Shown piece after piece: positions 35,801-42,449 of a stretch of 64,000 bases of DNA. Both the position numbers and the translations under genes were made by a program. The stretch lies in contig JAXLVA010000001.1 in NCBI GenBank assembly GCA_046329235.1, positions 1,302,001 to 1,366,000 of the forward strand, read 5' to 3'. The stretch comes from JALONH01 sp046329235. GTDB lineage: Bacteria > Bacteroidota > Bacteroidia > Cytophagales > Cytophagaceae. The notes under the pieces were generated by a model. That model was not told the origin of the DNA. It saw only the letters and a list, made by a program, of their open reading frames with translations, and did not search any database. Each line of letters begins with the position of its first letter. Position 1 is the stretch's first letter.

Positions 35801-36088
35801 GATCAACTAACCCCTTTAAAAGCAAAAGGTATAACTAAGAACGTACACTTAGATTATTATCTATTGGCTGATATCGGTATTATGCGATACCAGGCTCTAA
35901 ACAAGTATTATTGGTCAAAAGTATATATGGATGCCGGATTTGGATTAGCGTCTACAATAAAATTCAGTCCATACGACATCACTCCGCTAGTGATACGAGC
36001 CGATTTCCCTGTATATGTAAACCAACCGGGTGCACAAGAAAACAATTTTGAATTCCGTTATATATTGAGCGTGCTACGAAGTTTTTAA
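32849..36088 (+). CDS. M1 family metallopeptidase with C-terminal outer-membrane barrel-like region
   Basis: A 1079-residue exported protein. The ATG at 32849 gives the signal peptide MNLLKNTLLIICIFFIYTSIA; earlier starts would overlap the previous gene. Residues up to about 600 are an M1 (gluzincin) aminopeptidase: SHEVGHMWFYGMVG holds the HExxH zinc site and FLDEGFTQF, about 18 residues on, the third ligand. The last 400 residues are rich in alternating aromatic and polar strands, with short phrases such as YYGGITRIQTGLEKLF, FQYGGGLNLRGYAGN and ending FRYILSVLRSF. An aromatic C-terminus is typical of outer-membrane barrels. It is much longer than a normal M1 enzyme (about 600-900). Confidence 0.88.
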   Translation: MNLLKNTLLIICIFFIYTSIAQTDFFSTPNTYRSPSNSHYWKNNKPYTDYWQQDVHYKIIAHIDDTLDKITGSYYELTYWNNSPHTLNEMYFHVFQNAFIKGSYYENLIQNNKQPIQLGKYEKEGLGTTIENIRVNNQVVKTELDNTILKIHLPQPLQPGDSVVITLNFDTYFDNGTMRRRMKMYLTDSTKHYDGVFWYPTVCVYDKKLTWDTDQHLDKEFYHNFGTFDVALTFPQEYVVEATGNLINQSEVLPDSLRKKLDLKNFAKKPFGEKSSVITPREYGQMKTWIFHAENVHNFAFTADPLYRIGEVNWNGVRVIAIAQEPHASKWQLSAWYTAQVIRVYSNDFGMYDWPKIIVADAKDGMEYPMLTLDNGTYPQHQYLLSHEVGHMWFYGMVGSNETYRAFLDEGFTQFLTVWSMDKIVGSKRQRLHKSKFVQNHLDSTNNRYDYLYNPYLNHVTDNRDEPLNTHSCAFNGAVRHGGNYGLVYYKTGTMLYNLKYILGDSLFISAMKHYVQKWKFKHPYPEDFRDAIIEHTQVDLNWFFDEWLETTKNINYSIQKVKQEKVNNQYINQVTLERKGRMQMPIRLTCTYKDGSSKDYYIPNTWFTPSDSTIKLPKWYGWDLLQPTYTFSDTSSSELKQIKIDSDELLADYDLTNNQWKKKGFSSWQFDHRIPSYKQWSVQRNYWRPDIWYNGFDGVQLGLHLNGSYFNKYKYSVTAWGNTRLGQNLYTDNGSSPTYFSFQAKYQRSLNLLSRDLSNMNHLSYYGGITRIQTGLEKLFKKQDRSNPNYFKAFANINYLINEKSAYNYLLYPSDYSVGDRNSEKVNSFIQFGITQYYQYKKGKGEYTFQVRAPFVGSNYNYSQLTLESKNTSKTFKKLDLRSRVYGQIGLQNIPNESALYAAGANPEQMLQNRLTRAIGWVPYEWLNYGTAANHFQYGGGLNLRGYAGNILAETIQDKNGQDTTVYAYKGNSGASWNLELELDQLTPLKAKGITKNVHLDYYLLADIGIMRYQALNKYYWSKVYMDAGFGLASTIKFSPYDITPLVIRADFPVYVNQPGAQENNFEFRYILSVLRSF

Positions 36089-36109
36089 CATAACCATCAC
36101 CCCGCTATC

Positions 36110-38404
36110 ATGAATATATGTAGACTATTGGGGATTTTATTTTTATGCATCCATGGCTATTCATCCATAGCTCAGTTATATTCTATTACCGGAAAAATAA
36201 CCGATCAATCTACACAAGACATCATCATTGGAGCTGTTGTTTATTTAAAACATCAAAACACAGGTACCACATCTGACGTCAATGGAAATTTCAAGATCTC
36301 AACTACTGCTTCTACTGATACAATCATAGTTCGATATACAGGATATCAATCCTATCAACAAACTCTAACTATTAACAAAAACATCCATTTAAATATTGCA
36401 CTCCAGCTTGACAGTTTAAATAAAACTACTGTCATCATATCAGAGAATCCTTATACTCAAAAAATAGAAGCTACTCAAATGAGTAAAGTAGAACTCACAC
36501 CAGAAGAGGCTTTACTTATCCCTTCACTAGGCGGTGAGATTGATATGTTAAAAATATTACAATTAAAACCGGGTATAAAAAATGGTGGTGAAGGCTCATC
36601 AGGTCTATATGTTCGTGGTGGTGGACCTGACCAAAACCTATTTTTAATGAATGGTGCACAAGTATATAACCCCTCCCATTTATTTGGATTTTTCAGCATA
36701 TTCAACACCGATGCTGTAAAGTCAATTGAACTATATAAAGGCGATTTCCCTGCAAGGTATGGCGGAAGACTATCCTCTGTTGTAGATGTAAACATGCGAT
36801 CAGGAGACACCACATTTCACGCACGTGGTGGTATTGGTTTAATTTCTTCTCGTTTAACTTTAGAAGGTCCTTTTGCTAATAAAAAAGGAACCTGGATCAT
36901 CTCCGGAAGAAGAACATACTTTGATATTTTCACTAGACAAATAAATCAAAGTAAAGCCAACGATCCGGAATACAATCCTATACCCGACTACCACTTCTGG
37001 GATTTAAACGGAAACATACAATTCCAATGGGACAAAAAAAACAATATATCTTACTCCGGATATTATGGAAACGACAAATTCAAATTCAATGATGACAACT
37101 TTAAATTCAAATTCAACTGGGGCAATTTTGTTAATACCTTAAAGTGGGAACACCAGATTAACTCTAATTGGAAACTTAGTAATAGTTTAATTTATTCTAG
37201 ATACAAATACGATATCTCCAATCGTTTTTCAGACTTCAACCTAAACCTACAATCAAAAATTAGCGACTGGTCACTTGTACAAGAATGGACCTACAAACCA
37301 GATAGCAATCATACCATTCAAGCAGGATGGAATTACACTTATCATTCTTTTCTTGTATCAAGACTACGAGCAGCATCTGATGATGGAAAGGTTCAATTTG
37401 GCAGTGGAAACACTCTTCACGGACAAGAAATTGGCATATACATAACTGACCAGTTTAATATATCACCTAAATGGAGAACACAAGTAGGTATTCGCTATTC
37501 CGGATTCTATAACGAAAAATATTATTCAGGACTAGAACCTAGAGCATCTATCCGATATAAAATATCCAACAAGCAAAGCCTCAAACTATCTTATGCTAAA
37601 ATGTATCAGTATTTACATTTAGCTTCAAATACAGGTGCCTCGCTACCTACTGATATTTGGTATCCTTCCACAGACGTGGTTCGACCACAGCAATCGCAAC
37701 AAATAGCTATCGGTCATGAAATCATTTTACCGGGAAATAAATTTTATATCACTAATGAGTTTTATTATAAAGGATTAAAAAACATCATCGATTTTAAAGA
37801 TGGAGCTCAACTTTATGTGAATGATAATTTAGAAAATGAATTTGTATTTGGGAAAGGTAGAAGTTTTGGCTGGGAAATCTATATCGAAAAGAAAGTAGGT
37901 AAAACTACCGGCTGGATTGGCTACACGCTTTCTAAAACCGAACGTAGATTTGACTCTATTAATAGTGGAGCATACTTTCCGGCTCGCTACGACAGAAGAC
38001 ATGATATCAGCATTGTATTAATCCACCAACTAAGCAAACGAGTATCATTGTCTGCCACATGGGTTTATGGCACCGGGAACGCGATATCATTACCAATTGG
38101 CCGATATATTATTCAAGACGTATATAGTTCCAAACCGATTGTAATACCAATCTATACAGAACGCAATGGCTATCGCATGGCACCGTATCACCGAATGGAT
38201 TTAGGACTCGTATGGAAGCTAAACCCTAAATGGGGGTATGCTGATTTAACCTTTAGCATCTACAATGTTTACAACCGATTAAACCCCTATTTTATTTATT
38301 TCGATGAAGTAAAAGATGCCAACGATATCACCATAAAATATCAAGCAAAGCAAGTTTCATTATTCCCAACCATTCCTTCTATAACCTTTAATTTCAAATG
38401 GTAA
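36110..38404 (+). CDS. TonB-dependent receptor with N-terminal carboxypeptidase-like domain
   Basis: A 764-residue outer-membrane receptor. A signal peptide (ending HGYSSIA) is followed by a carboxypeptidase-regulatory-like domain at about 25-105 (SITGKITDQSTQDIIIGAVV, GTTSDVNGNFKIS). The plug domain contains LLIPSLGGEIDMLKILQLKPG and SSGLYVRGGGPDQNLFLMNG. The remainder is a beta-barrel ending in TIPSITFNFKW, with a terminal aromatic residue. It is not a SusC protein: no SusD partner follows, but a DUF4249 lipoprotein gene overlapping by seven bases. The substrate is unknown; it lies 21 bases after the M1 peptidase gene. Confidence 0.93.
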   Translation: MNICRLLGILFLCIHGYSSIAQLYSITGKITDQSTQDIIIGAVVYLKHQNTGTTSDVNGNFKISTTASTDTIIVRYTGYQSYQQTLTINKNIHLNIALQLDSLNKTTVIISENPYTQKIEATQMSKVELTPEEALLIPSLGGEIDMLKILQLKPGIKNGGEGSSGLYVRGGGPDQNLFLMNGAQVYNPSHLFGFFSIFNTDAVKSIELYKGDFPARYGGRLSSVVDVNMRSGDTTFHARGGIGLISSRLTLEGPFANKKGTWIISGRRTYFDIFTRQINQSKANDPEYNPIPDYHFWDLNGNIQFQWDKKNNISYSGYYGNDKFKFNDDNFKFKFNWGNFVNTLKWEHQINSNWKLSNSLIYSRYKYDISNRFSDFNLNLQSKISDWSLVQEWTYKPDSNHTIQAGWNYTYHSFLVSRLRAASDDGKVQFGSGNTLHGQEIGIYITDQFNISPKWRTQVGIRYSGFYNEKYYSGLEPRASIRYKISNKQSLKLSYAKMYQYLHLASNTGASLPTDIWYPSTDVVRPQQSQQIAIGHEIILPGNKFYITNEFYYKGLKNIIDFKDGAQLYVNDNLENEFVFGKGRSFGWEIYIEKKVGKTTGWIGYTLSKTERRFDSINSGAYFPARYDRRHDISIVLIHQLSKRVSLSATWVYGTGNAISLPIGRYIIQDVYSSKPIVIPIYTERNGYRMAPYHRMDLGLVWKLNPKWGYADLTFSIYNVYNRLNPYFIYFDEVKDANDITIKYQAKQVSLFPTIPSITFNFKW

Positions 38405-39216
38405 AAAACATCTACATATGGCTTACTATATTATTCGGGGTTACAACAGGTTGCAACTTAGAAAAGGACATCACTATTGATCTACCACCTTATAATCCTC
38501 AGCCGGTAGTGGAATGTTATATAGAACCGGGGAAACCATACCGTTTAGCTCTATTTGAATCCGTAGATTATTTTAATATACCCAATAACCCTACTCTACC
38601 TGATGCATTAGTTATCATCACATACAATGGCATTAATGACACATTAAAATACCAAATCATTCCCGATACATTAGAGGGTAAATTATATAACTATGTTGGA
38701 GACACAAGCAAAAAAGTACCTTATGATTATACCAACCCTTTCAGTTTATATATCAAGGATTCCAAAGGAAGAGTTATTACAAGTACAACGTACATTCCTA
38801 AACCTCCTTTGATTGATAGTATTTGGTTTGTATTTAACAATGAAGGTCGTGCCACAAGTAATATTCGATTCCAAGACATTGACCCTACTGTACAAAACTA
38901 CTACCGATATTTAGTCGTAGTTAATCCTGTTGTATTTACAGAAAAAGGAGATTTACTTTTTTCAGATAGATTAATCACAAGTTCAACGATTCAAATCACA
39001 TCTAGAAGTACCGTTGAACCCGGAATTATAGAGATAAATTTATTACACTTAACACCTGATCATTATAATTATCTACGATCTGCAGATGACGCAGACAACG
39101 CAAACGGAGACCCATTTGCACAACCGGCAGTGGTAAAATCAAATGTAAATGGAGGGATTGGAATTTTCACAGGTCTAAGCGCCGACAGAAGATTAATAAC
39201 TGTGCCTACGCCTTAG
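38398..39216 (+). CDS. DUF4249 lipoprotein
   Basis: A 272-residue protein starting MVKNIYIWLTILFGVTTGC with a lipobox. LEKDITIDLPPYNPQPVVECYIEPGKPYRL is the conserved start of DUF4249 proteins, which regularly pair with TonB-dependent receptors in Bacteroidota and are thought to sit on the cell surface over the receptor, in the way SusD does. The function has not been shown experimentally to my knowledge. The ATG lies inside the end of the receptor gene. The gene converges with the CCG-domain gene, with one base between the stops. Confidence 0.88.
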   Translation: MVKNIYIWLTILFGVTTGCNLEKDITIDLPPYNPQPVVECYIEPGKPYRLALFESVDYFNIPNNPTLPDALVIITYNGINDTLKYQIIPDTLEGKLYNYVGDTSKKVPYDYTNPFSLYIKDSKGRVITSTTYIPKPPLIDSIWFVFNNEGRATSNIRFQDIDPTVQNYYRYLVVVNPVVFTEKGDLLFSDRLITSSTIQITSRSTVEPGIIEINLLHLTPDHYNYLRSADDADNANGDPFAQPAVVKSNVNGGIGIFTGLSADRRLITVPTP

Positions 39217-39217
39217 A

Positions 39218-39961
39218 TTATTTCAAACCTGACGCCAATATATCTGCAATATGCATCGTCTTTATTGGCAGTTTTTTATTTTGAATGTAACCATTCAGGT
39301 GCATCAAACAGGACACATCAGTAGAGGTTATTACTGAAGCGCCGGTATCCATTGCATTAGTCACTTTTTGCTCTGCCATACCTACGGAGATAGGCTCAAA
39401 CTTAACAGCAAACGTACCACCAAACCCGCAACAGCTTTCATTTTCTTTCAATTCAACTAATTCCAAACCTTTCACATTGGACAAAAGTTTTCTAGGCCCT
39501 TCTTTTATCTTGCATTCACGTAAAGCACTGCAAGAATCATGATAGGTTACTTTAGCATCTAACTCAGCACCTGGAATAGCATCTACCCCTAATACTTTAG
39601 TGATAAAATCTGTTAGTTCAAATGTATTACGTTGTACACGTTTGTATTCTAAAACATATGAAGTGGAATCAAACAAACGAGAATAACTATTGCACACCAT
39701 TCCTACACACGATGCGGACGGAGAAACAATATATCTGTCACCGGATGGAAAATCATTTAAGAATTTAATAGCTACTTCTCTCGCCTCGTCAAAATACCCG
39801 GCATTAAATGCAGGCTGACCGCAACAAGTTTGCTCCGGATTATAATTCACCTCACAACCCAATGCTTCCAATATTTTAACCATGGAGAATCCTGTTTCCG
39901 GATACACTTGATCAACAAAACAAGGAATGAATATATCTACTACTTTACGATTCTTTTTCAT
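39218..39961 (-). CDS. CCG-domain (Fe-S) oxidoreductase subunit, LutA/YkgE-like
   Basis: A 247-residue protein with two cysteine-rich CCG domains: VDIFIPCFVDQVYPETGFS with YNPEQTCCGQPAFNAGY, and YHDSCSALRECKI with ENESCCGFGGTFAVK. This is the architecture of LutA of the lactate-oxidising LutABC complex and of the heterodisulfide reductase subunit B group. lutB and lutC are not beside it; instead it follows the HMG-CoA-lyase-like gene after four bases. So lactate oxidation is possible but not shown; the partner enzyme may lie elsewhere. Confidence 0.88.
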   Translation of the reverse strand: MKKNRKVVDIFIPCFVDQVYPETGFSMVKILEALGCEVNYNPEQTCCGQPAFNAGYFDEAREVAIKFLNDFPSGDRYIVSPSASCVGMVCNSYSRLFDSTSYVLEYKRVQRNTFELTDFITKVLGVDAIPGAELDAKVTYHDSCSALRECKIKEGPRKLLSNVKGLELVELKENESCCGFGGTFAVKFEPISVGMAEQKVTNAMDTGASVITSTDVSCLMHLNGYIQNKKLPIKTMHIADILASGLK

Positions 39962-39965
39962 CCAA

Positions 39966-40835
39966 TTAATGATAACGAGACTTTATCCATTCTGCCATTT
40001 GCAAGGCTTCTTGGTATTTACCCCAATTTAAACTCAAATGTACTGACTTTTCTTTTAATAACTCAACCAAAATTTCGGTAGGAATATTACCTACCAAATC
40101 ATCTTGAGCAAAAGGGCATCCGCCCATCCCGGTTAGGGCACTATCCATCCTACGAATACCGGACTCTAATACTACTTTCATTTTCTCCTTTGCTTCATCA
40201 CGCTTAGAATGTAAATGAACCCCAATAGTTACATCAGGGTACCGAGCTTCAATTCCGTTTAATATAGTATAAAGAAATTCCGGTGTTGCCTTCCCTACCG
40301 TATCGGCAATAGAAATAATTTTAACACCTATCTTTCTTAATAGTTCAATATAAGATTCTACTATTTCTTGAGAATAAGGTTCATTATAAGGATTACCAAA
40401 GCCCATCGATAGATAAACCACCAACTGTTTACTATCGGACAAAACACCCATTGTTTTTTCTACCAACAGAATACTTTCCTCAATTGTTTGTCGAGTATTA
40501 TTATACTGAAAGGTAGGTGAAATAGACAAAGGATAACCCAAGTAAGTAACGCTATCTAATTTAGCGGCCTCATGAACACCTCTTTCATTCGCTACTATTG
40601 TTAATAGCTTTGACGCAGTAGAACTCAAATCCAAACCTTGTAGAACTTCCAAGGTATCTTGCATTTGAGGTACAGCCTTAGGGGATACAAACGAACCAAT
40701 ATCAATCACATCAAACCCAACTTGTAGAAGTAATTGATAATACTCCTTCTTCACAGAGGTGGGTATAAATTCAACCACACCCTGGAAAGCATCTCTAGGA
40801 CATTCAACTAATTCGATGGGTCTTAACTTGCTCAT
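39966..40835 (-). CDS. Hydroxymethylglutaryl-CoA lyase family protein
   Basis: A 289-residue TIM-barrel protein of the HMGL-like family. IELVECPRDAFQGVVEFIP carries the usual Arg-Asp pair, FDVIDIGSFVSPKAVPQM the substrate region, IADTVGKATPEF and GVHLHSKRDEA the metal-binding HxH, and DSALTGMGGCPFAQDDLVGNI the catalytic cysteine loop (GGCPFA). That loop is specific to HMG-CoA lyases, so cleavage of HMG-CoA to acetyl-CoA and acetoacetate in leucine breakdown is the best call. It overlaps metF by one base (TAATG). Confidence 0.9.
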   Translation of the reverse strand: MSKLRPIELVECPRDAFQGVVEFIPTSVKKEYYQLLLQVGFDVIDIGSFVSPKAVPQMQDTLEVLQGLDLSSTASKLLTIVANERGVHEAAKLDSVTYLGYPLSISPTFQYNNTRQTIEESILLVEKTMGVLSDSKQLVVYLSMGFGNPYNEPYSQEIVESYIELLRKIGVKIISIADTVGKATPEFLYTILNGIEARYPDVTIGVHLHSKRDEAKEKMKVVLESGIRRMDSALTGMGGCPFAQDDLVGNIPTEILVELLKEKSVHLSLNWGKYQEALQMAEWIKSRYH

Positions 40836-41788
40836 TAAAATAATGCGGAGGCAACTTCTTTAATAGAATCTGATTTACTCATGGTATAATAGTGCAATAC
40901 AGGAACTCCATACGCTTTCAATTCTTTAGATTGCTGAATACACCATTCAATACCTACTTGTTTTACATCAGCATCTGTGTTACAAGCCTCTACAGCCTTC
41001 CTTAAATCCTGAGGGATTTCTAAATGAAATATTTTTGGAAGGATATCTAATTGTTTTTTCGTAGTTAAAGGCTTTAAACCCGGTATAATTGGAATGTTAA
41101 TACCTCGTTTTTTGCAATCTTCTACAAAAGCAATGTATTTAGAGTTATCAAAGAACATCTGAGTCACTAAATAATCCGTTCCGGCCTTAACCTTCTCTTC
41201 TAAACGCAACATATCTTGCTCCATAGATGGTGCATCCATATGTTTTTCCGGATAACCAGCTGCGCCAATACAAAAATTAGTTGGGAATGGATTATTTAAA
41301 TCCTCTTCTTGATAAATGCCTTTATTCAAATCACTTATTTGATTCACTAATTGGGTAGCATATTGATGACCACCTTCTTTAGGAATAAATACTCCTTCAG
41401 ATTTAATTGGATCCCCTCTTAAAGCTAATACATTATCTATACCTAAAAAGTGTAGTTCTATTAATACATCTTCTGTTTCTTGTTGAGTGAATCCTCCACA
41501 CAACAAATGTGGTACTGCATCCACTTTAAAGCGATTCATGATGGCAGCACACATACCTACTGTACCGGGGCGCTTGCGTATAGTTACTTTTTCACGCATT
41601 CCATTTTTCTCTTTGTAGATATAATCTTCACGATGATAAGTTACATCAATAAATGGAGGTTTAAATTCCATCAAAGGTTCAATGGCCTGAAAAATAGATT
41701 GTAGATCTTGCCCTTTTAATGGTGGTAATATCTCAATGGAAAAAATTGTTTTGTTTTTAGATTGATTTATATGTTCAGTTACTTTCAT
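40835..41788 (-). CDS. metF: 5,10-methylenetetrahydrofolate reductase
   Basis: A 317-residue TIM-barrel flavoenzyme. FSIEILPPLKGQ is the conserved entrance with the catalytic glutamate, followed by FIDVTYHRED, VPHLLCGGFTQQETED, LALRGDP, NFCIGAAGYPEKH, LVTQMFFDNSKY and IPIIPGLKPL. It makes 5-methyl-tetrahydrofolate for MetH, whose genes lie just upstream on the same strand. The frame runs open to 41848, but the ATG at 41788 (MKVTEHINQSKN) fits the family, and a TAnnTTTG box at 41816-41823 lies just upstream of it. It leads a run with the HMGL-like and CCG genes. Confidence 0.96.
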   Translation of the reverse strand: MKVTEHINQSKNKTIFSIEILPPLKGQDLQSIFQAIEPLMEFKPPFIDVTYHREDYIYKEKNGMREKVTIRKRPGTVGMCAAIMNRFKVDAVPHLLCGGFTQQETEDVLIELHFLGIDNVLALRGDPIKSEGVFIPKEGGHQYATQLVNQISDLNKGIYQEEDLNNPFPTNFCIGAAGYPEKHMDAPSMEQDMLRLEEKVKAGTDYLVTQMFFDNSKYIAFVEDCKKRGINIPIIPGLKPLTTKKQLDILPKIFHLEIPQDLRKAVEACNTDADVKQVGIEWCIQQSKELKAYGVPVLHYYTMSKSDSIKEVASALF

Positions 41789-41815
41789 TCTTTCAATAAT
41801 TATGGAATAGGCTAT

Positions 41816-41823
41816 CAAAAATA
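41816..41823 (-). promoter_or_regulatory. Likely -7 box of the metF promoter
   Basis: TATTTTTG on the minus strand, exact TAnnTTTG, 28 bases before the metF ATG at 41788. No clear -33 element. It supports the shorter metF start. Confidence 0.45.
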
Positions 41824-41996
41824 ATTGAATCCTTTTTAATAAACACATCTATCTTCAATTTAACATCTGTATTCTGAAATGATTTTAGACTCAAACTAAA
41901 AATAGAATGTGCATAAGTTCAATTATTAACAATTTGTATTTCACTAATATTTAAAATGTAGTATTGGATGTGAATAAGTAGAAGTATATAAAAAAA

Positions 41997-42024
41997 GAAA
42001 CTGCCGATGATGATCGGCAGTTTC
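41997..42024 (-). terminator. Orphan terminator hairpin
   Basis: Perfect 12-base-pair stem (41997-42008 with 42013-42024), loop GATG, followed on the minus strand by a T run (complement of the A run at 41990-41996). There is already a terminator directly after metH at 42398-42422, so this one must serve something in between. Confidence 0.85.
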
Positions 42025-42051
42025 AAACTTTAGTCAAGCAAATAGTTTTAT

Positions 42052-42156
42052 TTAATTACAAAAATCAATTAATGTTGACGGAGTATCTCCACTAATTGTA
42101 GAAGGATTGGAATACTAATTTAGGAAAAAAATGAGGAAATTAAAACAAAATCGCAT
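42052..42156 (-). pseudogene. Interrupted short reading frame before the orphan terminator
   Basis: The minus strand from ATG 42156 reads 13 codons (MRFCFNFLIFFLN, hydrophobic like a signal sequence), then TAG, then 20 more codons in the same frame (YSNPSTISGDTPSTLIDFCN) and TAA, ending 28 bases before the terminator. It may be the remains of a small gene or chance. I recognise no family and give it little weight. Confidence 0.2.
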
Positions 42157-42397
42157 TTTTTTAAGACAAAGTAGATTTTATTTTTATAAATAAAATCATA
42201 CATTCTCTTAAAATCTTCATACCTTTTAAAGTGCTATAACAATCAATAGTCAGTCTATCAGTTACTTATTTTTTTACCATAAAATATAAAAATAGTTAAC
42301 CACAGGTAAACACCCTGCAAAACCCAATTATTGTACTTTTCTAATATTATAGTCCTTAAAAGCACTCTATTCCTATTCAGTACCGAATGAAAAAAGG

Positions 42398-42422
42398 AAA
42401 AGCAGCCGAATTGGCTGCTTTT
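42398..42422 (-). terminator. Terminator of the metH genes
   Basis: Stem AAAAGCAGCC (42398-42407) with GGCTGCTTTT (42413-42422), loop GAATT, 28 bases after the metH stop, T-rich downstream on the minus strand. Confidence 0.85.
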
Positions 42423-42449
42423 AACAAAATTCAAAATTTGGTATTAATC

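Larger units (their letters stand above)
41824..42397. other. Long intergenic region between metF and metH
   Basis: About 570 bases of AT-rich sequence without an intact gene on either strand. It holds an excellent terminator at 41997-42024 that follows no visible gene, an interrupted short frame at 42052-42156, and otherwise only A/T tracts. No S-adenosylmethionine or cobalamin riboswitch core is recognisable by eye, despite the methionine genes on either side. A small RNA or the remains of a deleted gene would explain the orphan terminator. Confidence 0.5.

Noticed and set aside
41789..42449. SAM or cobalamin riboswitch upstream of metF or metH
   Set aside because: No conserved riboswitch core could be recognised, and the metH promoter lies so near its start codon that there is no room for one.
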